Assembly (NCBI RefSeq): GCF_021018895.1
Contig: NC_079384.1
Coordinates: 15,453,140 to 15,517,139, forward strand
Reading direction: 5' to 3'
Length of the DNA stretch: 64,000 bases
From: Seriola aureovittata
Lineage: Eukaryota; Chordata; Actinopteri; Carangiformes; Carangidae
A program made the position numbers and the translations under genes. Under the pieces are notes generated by a model. It did not search any database. It was not told the origin of the DNA and worked only from the letters and a program-made list of their open reading frames with translations. This document shows, one piece after another, positions 25,826 to 39,596 of this stretch (position 1 is its first letter; every line of letters starts with the position of its first letter).

Positions 25826-26779
25826 TTCAAGGGGCCTTATTCTGGAGGGTGATGACAAATGTTTTCACCCCTGCGCTGTATCTCTATCAGTAAGTGTCTT
25901 GGTTGGAAGTGAAACGAGATCTGCTCCAACTCTGTGCCAGGAAGACAAGGCTTTTTTGTGAAGGAAGCCGACAGAAAATAGAGAGCAGGCCCAAAAACTA
26001 TGAATATATATATATATATATAAAGATATTTTTGAGAAATGCCAGAGTATGCTACATGTCAGGCCTCGGCCAAAGACTTCAGATGATGTTTGTTTTCATA
26101 AATCTTTTCAACAGCTTTTTCTTTTTCAGATATTCACTCTGCTTTTCTTTTTTTTTTTTGTCAGTACATATCCAGAGCGCATGACTCCACCAAAACTTCA
26201 CAATCCCCTAAATTTCTTATTTAAAAAATTAATTTTTTTAATTAATTCTGACCTGGATCTAATTATACACACAGCTAAAAACCCTATACGGTGCATTTGC
26301 CACATCCATTTCCATATTCTGCAGTAGTTTGAAAGAAAAAGGAGACAAAACACTAAAACCTCACATCTTCCTGGACCCACGACCTAACTTTCAACCAACG
26401 CTCACTAAAGTCTGTTACCAGGTTGTTTGATAGTGCTGCTGTTGAGGCAGTCTGACTGTAGTTCCTCTGCCTCCACAGTTCCACAGAGTGCTGCAGGTTC
26501 CAGGGCTGCCTACAGACTCCAATCAGTTAAACAAGGGAGAGAGAAAACTGCACTTGGTGGAAAATAATTGGAGTTGAATTGAGTTTGGCCAGGTTGTCGG
26601 GGAGTTGAAGTGTTCTTACAGCTTCTTATGAGAGAGTACATCTAAATGGAGAGAGTGACTAGTGTCGAGCAGCCATGGTGCAGAGAGACAACTCAGGGCT
26701 TCTAATGAGCTCTGCTCTTTTACTGCCAGGCTAATGGAAACCTCAGGAGACCTCAGTCACACTCTCTCTCTCTCTTTCT

Positions 26780-26780
<1 letters not shown>

Positions 26781-26821
<41 letters not shown>
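26781..26821. repeat. (GT)n microsatellite
   Basis: GT tract of about 20 units, preceded by a short (CT)n at 26762-26774. It gives Cys-Val frames that are artefacts. Confidence 0.95.
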
Positions 26822-26823
<2 letters not shown>

Positions 26824-27589
26824 TCCTCTCTCCCAGAGGCAGGCACACTCTCCAGCACCCTAATGGCTGCCTCTGGGACTTAATACCTGGGAAGGCTTTA
26901 CAGGTTTACCGTCATCCCTTTCTCCTCTTCCTCCCACTTTCCCCTCAAGTACATTATCTTGTTCCTTTTTATTTTGGAGAGCAGTGAGCGAGTTTCCCTT
27001 TAACAAGAGTAACAGCGAATGATTAAGAAAACCATAATTTGAGTGTTTTGTTTTCTCCCAGCCTCCGGGGGAAGCGCTTTAATGCGCTGAAGAGTGTTTA
27101 TTTAGCAGCGATGAATGACCATTAAACTCTGGAGGGAGGATGTCTGGTTTTGTTCTGACGTGTGTAACAACATCCAAATTATCACCTTGTTAAAAAAAAA
27201 AAAAAAAGGGCCTAATTCACACGTTGCACAGAGGGATTGTTTGTACACAGCTCCCTCCATCCTACGCTTCATTAGACTCCTCCATAAGTATTTCATTGTG
27301 GTCGACCTCGAGTTGTGTCGACTTCCTCCTCAGGGAGGAGGAGAGCGTGAAAGACGAAGTGTAACAGCAGTCACATGAGTCTTCTCCCGGAGTGAATGAA
27401 CACTTAACAATAAAGTCCACACTTTCTGAAATGAAAGCGTGTGCCCGTGTTTTTCTGTTTGTGTGAATCTTTGACAGCAAGTTCCTGTCAAGCTCTGTGG
27501 CTTTTATCCTCAGCTCCAGCGGGAGGTTCCTGTCTGTGGCAGCCATATTGTCTTCGCTGGTGTGGGTTAGTGTTCACTGGACACCATCA

Positions 27590-27652
27590 GGGGGAGTAAG
27601 AGGGGGTGTGTGGGGGTGGGGGTGGGGGGTGGGGGGTGGTTGGGGGGAGGCA
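27590..27652. repeat. G-run cluster with quadruplex potential
   Basis: Seven or more runs of three to six G separated by one to six bases (GGGGGTGTGTGGGGGTGGGG... to about 27648). It satisfies the usual G3+N1-7 pattern on the plus strand, which is the template strand of hs3st3b1. Formation in vivo is not shown. Confidence 0.7.
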
Positions 27653-30219
27653 AGCCGCCACAGTGCAGCACAGCGCAGCCACTCCCCTATTCACAGGTCT
27701 CCCCTTTCACAATTAACCGGTCGTAATTTGGGGATGAAAGCCGCCTTTTCACTGTTTCCTCCACCCCCCGGTTACTCTCTATTCTCAGATGGGCCATGCC
27801 AGCTTAGGCAGCAGGGAGAGAGAGGGCCTCCGTCCCCTCTACGCTGACCAAAGGCTTCTCTGAGAGAGGGCCACTCGTGGTCAGCGAGGCCTGCAGCGAG
27901 CCCCGCCCAGGATTGGACGAACCGAGCGTGACATGTGACACTATTCTTACACACCAGCGAGCGCGAGTGCACAGCTGGAGAATGGAGAGAAAAGCGGTTC
28001 ATAAGGGAGGGATTTTGAGGATGATGTTTTGGGGGAGGAACTGCAAGGGGGAGGAAGTTTAGCCAACACAGAGGCACGGTTTCAAACTGCTTGTTTTTAT
28101 GTTGGCCGATACAGCTGAGGATTTAAGCAGAGGATGTGAACCTGCTGTCAGCTGTACGGTTGGCTGGCCGGGCGCTCAGTCTCTGAGGAGCCGTGGAGTT
28201 CCAGGAATCAGGAAACAATCAGAGCGCCAAAGTATCTAATCATCTGAATTCAACGTCGTCCTCTCCAGAACTTTAACTGAGTTAGAGCCACTTAAAGTTT
28301 CAGAGCTTTGAAATCTGTCAAATGCAGAGTTTTAAAGCAAAAATCATTAACATAAATCAGACTTAAAAAAAACTCTCCTGTCACACTATTGTTTCCAGCC
28401 ATAAAATCCCCAGTGGGGCTTGTAGCTTCCAGCAGCTTTCTGTAGCTCTGCAGATGGTCAACACACAGAACCTGTCAGCAAGCAGACGTGGTCTGACCCC
28501 AGCCAGAGGCCCTTAACCCATCTCTCCACATTACCTCCAATAAGGCCTGACCGATCAATACTAACGGTCCCAGAGGAGCCAGACCATGGCGACATTTGTG
28601 TAGGCTGTCTGAGTGTGTCAGTCTTTTGTGACGGGAGATGAAAATTATTTGTGACTTCACAGCTGAGCCCGTCACAACCGTACAGTGAATATGAATAACA
28701 CTTATCTCCACCCACTGGCTCAGTGTGTGCAAACATCAGCACCATCAGACGTCTTGTTGGTCTGATGCCTTTCACTGGCGCCCTGTAGTACCAGGTGGCC
28801 TCTTCTGCCATTGAGAGGAAGGAAGGAGGGCGAGGTCAGCAGCAGCAGCAGAGAGTGGAAGGGTCACCTACGTGGAAATAGGAGCACCCCTGCGGTGAGC
28901 AGATAAAAGGACGTGCACCCATCCAGAACTTTCCCTGACATGGACAGGAGCCGCAGTCCAGACTGAGGGGTGGGGGGGGACTAGCCTTTAGATAACGGCT
29001 TTCAAACGGCACAGACTTCCACAAGCACCTCAAGTCTAATCGTGGAACATGTGTTTTTGGGGGTTTTTTTAAGCGCCCCCTTTTCAACAAAGCGCCACTT
29101 CTGCTTTTGTTGTGTGCAGACTCACAAACTAGACACACAAAAATTCACAACTAGAAACAAACATTTAACCTTAAAAACATCCTTGTAAAAAGATCAACAA
29201 ATGACTGGCAATCCCTGATAACTTCACAGTAGTCCAACCATAAGACCATCATAATATAACATAACACTCATAGCATCGTACGGCCTTAAACTCTATTACT
29301 GTGCTGTCTCCAACATGTTCCTGAGCTTCTTGTTTAATTCTGAAGCCGCTCCGAGGGAGGAGCCAACAGCGTCAACAGTGCCTGGGCCCCGACAGCGAGC
29401 TAAGACCAGAGCCCGCGACACGACAGCAAAACCACAGTACAGTAATTATATATCAAAGCCCCTTCATAGCCAATAGGGCTAAATGGAATATGAAGAGAGC
29501 GGCATGCACCACAGACTGACAGGACGAGATGAGAGCTGCAGTCAACAAGAGTTAGGAGTAAATAAAATGCTCAAGAAGAACTGGAGCGATGTGGGAAGAG
29601 AGCGAAACTTTTCAACTGGCTGCAGCTTTTTCCGAAGTGATGTGATCATTTCAAACAAACTGTAAATAAATAGTTAAATATATACTAAGACTGACAAGCT
29701 TATATACAGCTAAGAACAAGGTAATTGCGTTTTTCAAAGAAGTCAAATTAGTGCACATTTGACTTGTTTTCTTGCACTTTTTTGGTGATTTTACAGCTTC
29801 ATGTTTTAATAGTGAGTCTTTTCTGCCTTTATTTCCTGGTTCTCTTTGTAAAACACTCTGTATCTTGAATATGTTTGCTACATAACTTTTATTGTCACAA
29901 GTCAGATAGCATTAAATAAAAAAATATATGTATACAACAGACTTTGGTTGTTGCTTCACATGCCCCTGAGCTCCATTATATACTGTGCATTGGTTACTTA
30001 TCTTTTTTTAGGAATTAACTCATTCTATTTGCCATTAATACATGTGCTCAAGATAACTCCTTTTTTTTTTCTTTTGACTAATCACAGTCAGATAACACCA
30101 GTCGCACTGTCACCACACCAGCAAACAGGTGCAAATAGAAATTGGGAAATAATGAACTGAATGTTCCTGTTTACATTCAGTCACACTGGCCTGTTGAGCT
30201 GTGACTCTCTCTTTCTATA

Positions 30220-30252
30220 TGTGTATGTGTGTGTGCGTGTGTGTGTGTGTGT
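30220..30252. repeat. (GT)n microsatellite
   Basis: GT tract with one GC interruption. Confidence 0.95.
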
Positions 30253-30425
30253 TCCTTGGGGCCGGTTCATGCATGACCTCACAGTGAAAATGTGTACCTC
30301 CTGATACAAGGACCCCTCGGTCAAAAGCATGAATCATGTGTTTGTCTTTTGCACAAATGAAAACTGTCAAAGTACATCACAAATCCACAATAAGACTTGT
30401 TATCACCACCTCCATTCATTTTGAA

Positions 30426-30428
<3 letters not shown>

Positions 30429-30472
<44 letters not shown>
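30429..30472. repeat. (CT)n microsatellite
   Basis: CT tract of about 20 units with one TTTC interruption near the right end. Confidence 0.95.
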
Positions 30473-33222
30473 CGAGTCTTTTCTCTATGGCTGCATGTAC
30501 TTGGTGGAATTCCAACTCTAAATGTGTGTCCACTGGGAGAGGCGAAGATGGTGCAAGCTAGCTACAATATTGGATGGCAGGGAGATTGTGCAAACGAACA
30601 AACAAGAGAGAGGTGAGTTGCTCAACTCGCACACATAACTGTCTATAACCGCCTCCGTAAATGACCCTGACTGGCGATCCGATCTTATTCCCACGGAATA
30701 TATTTCAATGCCATGCAATTTCTGCCTATCTAGAACATTCCAGCGTTGCCTCCCCAACTTATCTGCTCCTGATGGGAAACTCTGGAGGATCAGCGATGAA
30801 TGAAGTATGATTTCCTTTCTCTGTTCATCCTCACTTGAGAAAAAGAAGCACTAAAAACGTTTTTCTTTTTTTTTTCCTTCCACTACAGGGACTGCTGCTT
30901 ACACCAGCTGTTTCACTCGGACATACATTTCTTACAGCAGCTCTTCACAGTGTGACTGTTCAGAAACCAAGTCTGAGTGCACTTCTATAAGAGTTCATGG
31001 ATTTTTTTTTTTGCATAGATATCCTGACAAAAATATACATTTTTAGTGTAGGGTGAAAACTTAAACTCTGCCATTGTTCTATGTCGTTCTGTAGTTGTAA
31101 GGTCATTTTTTGGCACCGGCAGGACAGAAAATATGACTAAACTGGATTTCAGTTTCAGACAGTATTCTGTATACGCCTCAATTGTATCTCGACAGAAAAC
31201 CTTGAGTCATGGCTTCTTTACATGGCTGAAAAAGTATTAAATTTCATGGCCTAAAAACTAGCAGACAGCACTTTTCCACAATTCCCCCGTCCAGTCCAGA
31301 GCAGTTGGAAACAGTGTTGGTGGAAATCTGGTTAAATAACAGCTTTGCTACAAACTCAGAGCTGAAGGTCCTGCAGTAAATCTGAGTTTCTATCAGAGCA
31401 GGCACATAAAACTCTGCACAAATCAAGGAGCTGTGTCTTTATTTTGAATGCTGCCAAGACTTGGCTTCTCCATGTTGAACATTGTTGGGGCCCTCTTCCC
31501 CCTCTTGCATACTTAACGTGCAGAAGAAGAGAATGGGCCAAAATCCGTTAATTCCTGACACATTTTTTAAATTAATCGTCAGGAAAATTTTCCCTTTTCA
31601 AACTTCAGATTTAACTTTGTGAAAACTTCCACATTAACCACACTACAAGCCCAAGACTTGACGTTTTAAAGTTTGATATGAGGGAAAGTAATTAGCAGCT
31701 TTTTAGTGGGATTCCAGCAGCCAATCAATAAATTGATTGGCAATTTATTAGACATTAACTAGCCCTGGTTATTTGTGGATAACAATAAAGAAACATCAAT
31801 CAGCACTGATATAATTCAGATACAATTATCACTAAAAACTAACTAAAAAAGCAAGTGGGAGATTTTCAAAATAAAATAACGCAGTCAGGTTTTGGTTTTA
31901 TTTTCTAACAGATTGTGGGTGTTGTGACCTGCAGTCATTAAGTCCTTCTGCTCGTTAAATTAACACTTTGTGGTGTAAATGACAAGGATAATGTTAGTTT
32001 GTCGACCTCTGAGGATGTTAAACGGTTTTTGTTGCGGGTTTTGTTCTGAGGAGGATCCTGACTTTGTCTTGCAGATCTCCCCCCTTTTCTCTGCAGCGCA
32101 GGCTATTAGGCCTGCAGAGCCCATTGACATAAGAATGGTCCAAACGCCTTCTAACCTCTCAGGTCTGTTAACAATATTATCTTAAATATTCTACTAAAAG
32201 AAATCACTATTATATTCTCTATTTGTTTTATTCTTAAAGACATTTTGGGAATTTTTTAGATTTGGATCTTTTCGCTCTGGGATCAGTCAGATTTGTGAAA
32301 ATTGTGCCATCCACATTAAGCCTCATATCACAATTCTTTGAAGTTAAGTATAAAGACACTGCTGGGTTTCGTCAGACTAAGTGTAACAGTAGGTGACTGA
32401 GCTGAAATCAGCACAGCTTGACTCTAAAGCAAAAACCTGCTCATAATAAATGAAATGTAATTTATAAAAACATTAATACTCGTGGTAAAACATTAAAAAA
32501 AATCAGAATTCAAATTTAACGACGGAAAATCCTGAGGACACATCACCACTGCGAAGCTGCAGTGTTGCTCTGTGTCCAATAGAGATCACTGCACGTCGCA
32601 GAAACACGCCAGCCTGACTGATCTCCAAACAGCTTCACTGTGACACAAGTCTATACTTTTTTTTTTTTTTTTTTAATTACACACATGATAAAATCAGTCT
32701 GCAATCAAACCTAAAAAAATTAACACATTTAATTAAGAAGGCTGGGTCTGTGCGAGACAACGGCCTGAGGCGTAAAAGGACGTAAAGCAAAAGCAGAGGT
32801 CACAACCAAACTGTCTTCACTGGGTTTATCTGGATCCGTTTGGAATAAACTCCAAACTTACTGGATAAAGACTATAATGAAAAAAGATGTATATATATAT
32901 ATATATATTTAGTTTTTTTTTTTTAAAAACGAGTGTAAACCAATCAGGAGTCAATGCGCTTGTAGGGTTGCATCTAACGGTGTTAATATTACTGAGGGAA
33001 TGAATAAAGAAACCTGCTAAATCCTATGTAACGACAAAACACTAAAATAAATATAAAAGCACATATTTGACCCGTTTACTGATCAATATCACGTGACTGC
33101 TTACTATACTATAAATCTATTTCATGCAGGAACAATATCCTCTAAAAAGTCACAGTCACATTTTGTTTTCTGGACATATCCAACCATCTTCACGCGTATT
33201 AAATGAACTGTTTTTTTTTTTA

Positions 33223-34106
<884 letters not shown>

Positions 34107-34130
34107 ACAGCTGCTGCCGGAGCACCAGAC

Positions 34131-34136
34131 CTTATA
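34131..34136 (-). promoter_or_regulatory. hs3st3b1: TATA-like box of hs3st3b1
   Basis: Minus-strand CTATAAGG sits in a GC-rich, CpG-bearing stretch about 325 nt upstream of the start codon. It predicts transcription start near 34100-34108. Two CCAAT boxes at suitable distances support it. Confidence 0.6.
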
Positions 34137-34169
34137 GAGAGGCGAGCGGCAGAGTGACAGCAGCGGCAG

Positions 34170-34174
34170 CCAAT
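34170..34174 (+). promoter_or_regulatory. hs3st3b1: CCAAT box (proximal)
   Basis: AGCCAATGAG on the plus strand, hence inverted relative to the gene. It is about 65 bp above the predicted start site, the usual position of an NF-Y site, which works in either orientation. Confidence 0.6.
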
Positions 34175-34222
34175 GAGACCGCGAGGGAGGTAAATATGCA
34201 GCCGTTAGTAGAGAGAAGTGAG

Positions 34223-34227
34223 CCAAT
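34223..34227 (+). promoter_or_regulatory. hs3st3b1: CCAAT box (distal)
   Basis: AGCCAATCAGAGG on the plus strand, close to the optimal NF-Y consensus. It is 53 bp above the proximal copy and in the same inverted orientation. Confidence 0.6.
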
Positions 34228-34229
34228 CA

Positions 34230-37200
34230 GAGGGAGGAATGGGCGGACCTCCAGCCGTGGGAGACGAAGCGTGTGCGCGGGACTCTGCTGAGAGTTTGGA
34301 AAACTTTCTTATTGGGCATAAACTCCAATTAACTCAAGTTTCTCATGTCACTCACAGATTATTCACATGAATTTAGTCGACTTCAGATTTTCCCGCAGGT
34401 TTATTCTGACATGTTTTACACATTACAGTTCATTTCTAACAACTTTTGATTATGAAATAAACATAGTAAACTTTCTAATACATTTAAAGTGAGCAACTTT
34501 GAAAATAAGAAAAGACGCCATGGAAAATAATTGCCCATCAGGCCTGTCTAACACAACCAATATAAGTCTGGTGTGATTTAAAACTGACTGTGAAATGAAA
34601 AGAGTTTGATTTTACTACTGACACTGAATGAGCAGCAGTGGAGAGGAGAGGTCACTGGTTTCAGTTTAATTAATGATAAAGTTAAACAGGCAAAAACAAA
34701 GTCAGACACATCGTTAATCATAAATCTACACTATTTTAATTACGTAATTAATTATAATATTTGCGCATGTGGTAACGATTAAAACTATTAAAATTATGCC
34801 TGTAGAAACAATAACAAATTGACACATTAATAGCCTTATAATAGACATAGCCTAATGATAATAAATACATAATGCTAATAATAATAATGCTAATAATAAT
34901 AATACTAATAATAATAATTAGTAATTTACATAAACTTTTTTTTCATTAACGTGTCTTAATTGAATGTATCTTTACAAATTACTGTTACTTTATTTACTTT
35001 TACATGAATCTAAACGCCACTACGAGCATAATATAAAAGAAGTGTAAACTGGTGTAAAGTTGAAATCACTTATTCAACAGGTTAAATCCATTTCCGCGTC
35101 CTCGTCGACCGTGAATCTACTTCTTCTTATATTAGTAGAAATAAACGACTGACTGGGAGTAAGTCTCTGGCTTCGTAGTTTTTATTGTTGAGGGTATCAG
35201 AAGTCTTGCGGCAAATTAGCAGAAAAAGGCCAATTAATTAACAGCGTACATTTACTCATCGTTTTTTTTTTTTTTTTGCTTCTTCTAAAAAACGTTGAGG
35301 GGATTTTACTTTGAAAAATATCACAGCAAAGAGGGTTTACATAAGAAAAAAAACTCCAGCCTTCATATGAACTCAAATATATTCAAACCCTCTTACGTTT
35401 TAACTTTTGGACATGACTCAGTCATCTTCCACACACACTGTTGTTAAATACACTTTTTTTCAAATATCTGAGAGCACTTCAAAGAGCTCTGAAAACTCTC
35501 TGAATAAAAAAGATCAACGCTGGAAATATGGATATGCACTTAATTCCAATTTAGAGAAAAGAAGAAGAAAGGAAGAAAGAAAGGAAGAAAGTTGCAGCGA
35601 GTATTTTTCAACCCGAGACTGGAGATGACTCAAAGCAGATCTGTAATTTAAACCTCGGGAACTTCAGCCGCCGATGAAAAAGATTCACTGTCAGAGTGTT
35701 TTAAATGTTTGAAAATGAACGAACAGATGAGATAAAATATGTAAAACATAAACTTGCACATGTTTTAATGGCGGGTGAACATGTGGGCGTCTTTCTAGTT
35801 CGGGCTGCAGTCAAAGTGAGGCCGACATATGGGCCTGAGACATCATAACGTGATCGAAACCGAGGCCAAAGCCTCATGTAAAAACGGAGATTTGTCTTTT
35901 TTTTAAAAATGGAAAAAAAGAAGCTCAGTTCAGTAGACGGACCTGTTGCTTGTGTTCACGAGGTTCAACAGCGAGTTTATCCTACTGACATTTTTTATAT
36001 TTCCATGGCATCAAAGTCATTTTTTTAATGTGTAATATTCCTACAGGGATTTGTAGTTTTCCTGTGGCTGGTTGTATAGTTTCAGTTAAATATTGCTTTA
36101 GGATTACTGCAGCTCTTTGGATTCTATTTTGCAACAGCCAACCTTTGAGGAGAGGCCAGAGGTCATCCGTCATCCTGGAGATTTCATTGCTCTGGTTTGA
36201 AGAGTTCTGGAATACGATCTGTTGCTCAGTGTTTCCCCCTCTGATGTGAGAGTCAGTCAGTGTGGATATTACAGCTCCAGCACTGGGGCTGGACAGCAGA
36301 TTGCTGTTTGGGGACTCTCTCCTGTTTACAGATGCATATTTCGCTCTTCACTTTGTTGACTCTGGCATGAAAGCTTCAGGCTCACACTGAATGGGCAAAT
36401 AACATGAATGATTTAATGAGGGATACAAGCAAAAGCTCCATGTTTTCATGCACGGAAAAGAGAGAGATGAGGGAGAAGAGTGCTCATGAAATATTGTTGG
36501 CTTGTGAAATAATAACACAAAGACTTTCTGAAGTTTTTCTCCATTCTACACGAGTTAATTTGATAAATCTAAAGTACTAAATGTCTAATAATTGAATAAC
36601 TTTGCACATGCATCAATCTGCACAGTGAAGCTCAAACATCCAAGTGAAGTTACAAAAAGTGAATCAGACTTATGAGTGGATGAGTTGTATGAGTTATTGA
36701 ACAACTCATGTTTAAATCTGACTCTAAATCTGAGACCGTCACAGTTAAGTTTGAATAATGATCATTTCAAAGGATGAATTTAGCTCGACCTCTCTTGTTG
36801 CCTCTTTACGTTGCGGTTTAGTAAATCAAGCAACAGTTGAAATCTTAGCTAAAGCCCTAATGCTGTGTGTGTACATTCAATATAATTCATCAACCACCGG
36901 CATCAGAAGTAGAAATAACACCACAAAGACAAGACAGCTCCAGAGTCGCCCCTGCACCTAGGAGCGGATGTTGTAAACCATGGCGGGCCATCACGCCGGG
37001 CCATGGAGGTTGGCGACGACATTCAATCTCCACACAGGTTGTGTGTGTGTTTTTTCTCCCAACTGTAACAGCTGGCTCCATCACTCCCCCTTTCACCCTC
37101 TGATATGAAACTCCGTATCCGGTCAGACGCTTTACGAGGATGCCGAGCCCTTTCAGGTTCTCCCGGCCTTGGCTAAATCCCACAGCCCACAGCCCCCCCC

Positions 37201-37630
37201 CCCCTTTTTGTGGAGGGGGAGGAGGATGGCAGCGAAGGGAAGGGGAAAGGGAGGGTGGTGGGGGCGCTCATTTCTCCAAAGTGCAGTGATGGAAATGTAA
37301 CCAAATACCAAAACTAGGGGTAAAGGGGCGGAAGGGGAGCACATGTTGACTGACAGGTGCAGAGGTGGCCTGTTAAATAGAGCTTATTGGAGGGATGGTG
37401 ATTTGTGCTTAAATTGAACATATCCACAAAGGCTATAACTGAAACTTAAATCCAAATATTACATGTACTCTGAGTCAGCACCAGCACCTAACGAAGCGTG
37501 GCAGTGGTTTGTGTGTGTCTGATGAGAGAGCAGAGGCGTCTACATCAGGTACACAGCCGCTCACGCGCCATTTAGGGCGTCAAATTGATATTTAAGTGGA
37601 AACAGTGAATGAGTAAATGATGACACAGAA
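34230..37630. other. Intergenic spacer between cox10 and hs3st3b1
   Basis: About 3.4 kb with no supported gene. It is GC-rich next to the hs3st3b1 promoter, then AT-rich, with a (TAA)n patch at 34857-34921 and a T-run near 35261-35277. A G/C-rich, C-run-bearing stretch lies at 37150-37340. Upstream control sequences of hs3st3b1 probably lie here, but I can point to none with confidence. Confidence 0.55.
34857..34921. repeat. Imperfect (TAA)n tract
   Basis: Repeated TAATAATAATGC and TAATAATAATAC units, about 65 bp, in the intergenic spacer. Confidence 0.85.
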
Positions 37631-37659
37631 GACAGAATTACAATCACGATGTGTTTATT
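37630..37659 (-). terminator. cox10: Probable cox10 poly(A) site
   Basis: Minus-strand AATAAA at 37654-37659 is followed by a U/GU-rich stretch (TTCTGTCTTCTGTGTC at about 37622-37640). Cleavage is expected near 37635-37640, giving a 3' UTR of about 730 nt. Inferred from signals only. Confidence 0.55.
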
Positions 37660-38369
37660 GTTAAGAGAACATTTACCCTTGTGTTTCTTACAGGGTTATT
37701 CCCTTTGTTGTGGTGCAGGCAAACCGTTTTGAAAGAACACATTATGTAAATGAGTGAAGACCCATCAGTGCGTTTGCTCAGTCGCAAAATACAATGAGGC
37801 TTATTAACTGTCAAGTAGCAGGGATCAAGTAAAAGTCAAACAATCACCAGATATCAGGTGCAGTGTTGCAGCTGCTTCAGAATAACCTTATATTTGTCCT
37901 ATTTTCATACTCTCTCTTACTGATGATCTAATAGAAATCTTTTGATTACATGATGTCTTCATGTCCACCTTCTAGTTTGCATTTATACAATGCATGGGGT
38001 CATCTGCAGACAGTACTGCTGTGTGGATCCACAGGAGCAATTTACACTGTACAAGATCATTTAACATCAGTCGTACAACATGGAGAGGAACCGGAGGGCC
38101 CCTGTGTAAATAAATACAGAATATATACAGCACACACACATGGAAATGATTACAACGTGATGTAATAATTCAGTGTGTTTTCTGTAAATCAGCCGTTTTA
38201 ATCCGAATCATTTCCATTTCATTTTCTGATCTGCAGTGAGAACCGCTTTCTCGAATTAAACACACAGGTAAAATAATGTGTCCATCACTCAGCCCCCACC
38301 AAGCATGATGGGTGGTCAGAGGAAAACACTAGGCGAGTCTTAGAGGTGTCGGGGCATCTATGAAACTAG
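37635..38369 (-). other. cox10: Probable 3' UTR of cox10
   Basis: From the stop codon at 38370-38372 down to the proposed cleavage site. No other gene or repeat is seen within. The plus-strand open frame near 37950-38165 has no domain and is taken as incidental. Confidence 0.5.
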
Positions 38370-38803
38370 TTAGCTCTGCAGTGTGAGTGGTAAAGAAGGA
38401 GCTGGAGGTAGACCCGCGTCCGTCTGGTCTCTGCGAGGCTTCTTGCAAGTGAGCGCCAGCAGCAGCAGCATGGGCAGGTGCCACAGGCTGCAGAAGAACA
38501 ACTTGCGGGCGCTGCTGCGGTCTCCCTTGCGGTAGAAGCGGAAGGCCAGGTAGCTGATGTACAGGTTGATGGGGAGGGAGATTAGGGGGAAGGTCCAGGT
38601 GGTGACGCCCAGCACGGGCGCTAATGTCGACAGGCCGATCAGACCCAAGCTGTGGCGCAGGGCCACACGCTTGCACATGCCAGGGTGGGTGACGGACATC
38701 ATGCGGTAACCGCCGCGGGAGTAGTCTTCCCTCAAGTTCCAGCTGAGGGCGTTGAAGTGGGGGAACTGCCAGCTGTACAGGAAACCACCCAGCAACAAAG
38801 CAC
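38370..38803 (-). CDS. cox10: cox10 last exon (exon 7): protoheme IX farnesyltransferase, C-terminus
   Basis: Last coding exon: completes a split Gly codon, then 143 residues and TAA. The acceptor is a C-tract followed by CAG (AG at 38804-38805). It encodes the final membrane segments of the UbiA-family enzyme. Strong human COX10 matches include [53 protein letters not shown] and [24 protein letters not shown]10 farnesylates heme B to heme O in the mitochondrial inner membrane, the first step to heme A for cytochrome c oxidase. The Pro/Ser-rich tail after the last helix ([20 protein letters not shown]...) is about seven residues longer than the human one and is the least conserved part. Confidence 0.96.
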
Positions 38804-39239
38804 CTGGGGGGGGTCAAATGGAGGGAGAGATAAAAAGAATGAGGAAGGAGAAGATAAATGACGCAGATTGCAGAGTCTGAGGGAGTCAGACTATCGTGCT
38901 GCTTCTTTAACTCGCACTCGGCTGCCAATTATTAGGACAAGTGCTGAAACGTTGTGATTGTTAATCTTGGACTGGTAATAAAAGACATTACTTCCATAAC
39001 TTCCATAAACAAACACTTTACAAAGCTTTTGTTTTATTCAAAAAATTATTAAATATTCAGAAAAGTGCTTTGGACTTTCCAAAAACTAGCTTCATCCAGA
39101 GGTCCACATTAACACATTGGCCCATTTTAAAACAGAAAACTACTATTTCAACAAAACACTGCACTGCCAGAAAACCAGCAGCATTGTATCTTCATGTGTA
39201 ATCTCATATTCAGACTTCTGTGCTTTTCCTATATCACAG

Positions 39240-39420
39240 CTGCAAACTTCTTCCAAGGTGAAGATGTTTTGTTGAACAACAGTCCAAAACCCAAAGATAT
39301 TCAACAGAGAAAAAGCAGCAAGAAGCAGCCAGAAACACTGAATTTTTGGCTTTTCTGTGTGGAATGCTGAACTGAAAGGATGAACTGATAATCAAAAAAA
39401 GTTACTGATTATATTTCTGT
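39240..39420 (+). repeat. Copy B of the dispersed teleost repeat
   Basis: GAACAACAGTCCAAAACCCA followed by AAGATATTCAACAGAG (39274-39308) matches copy A at 6943. It is followed by a diverged tail with GAACTGATAATC and AGTTACTGATTA that recalls the GATTAATCGATTA ends of the family. Boundaries approximate. Confidence 0.6.
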
Positions 39421-39576
39421 CAGTCAGACGTTAGTGGTTACAGGGGGAGTTATGTTTCCACGCATCATCTTGAAGAATGTCTTGTTATGTCCCAGGTGAT
39501 TGTGTCTCTGCTGGTCTATCTGCGTATCCTCATCTGATGTGTAGTCACATTCATGATTTTAACACACATACTAGTC

Positions 39577-39596
39577 TTTTTTTTTTTTTTTTTTTT
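39577..39596. repeat. T homopolymer, 20 nt
   Basis: Run of T in cox10 intron 6. No retroelement body recognised beside it. Confidence 0.85.

Noticed and set aside
31721..31740. CCAATCAAT/ATTGATTGG inverted repeat as paired NF-Y sites
   Set aside because: Only 9 bp per arm, deep in an AT-rich intron with no promoter context; likely chance.
38329..38928. 199-codon minus-strand frame over the last cox10 exon in another frame
   Set aside because: Overlaps the genuine COX10 frame, runs through the acceptor into the intron, and has a low-complexity Pro/Gln/His-rich translation.
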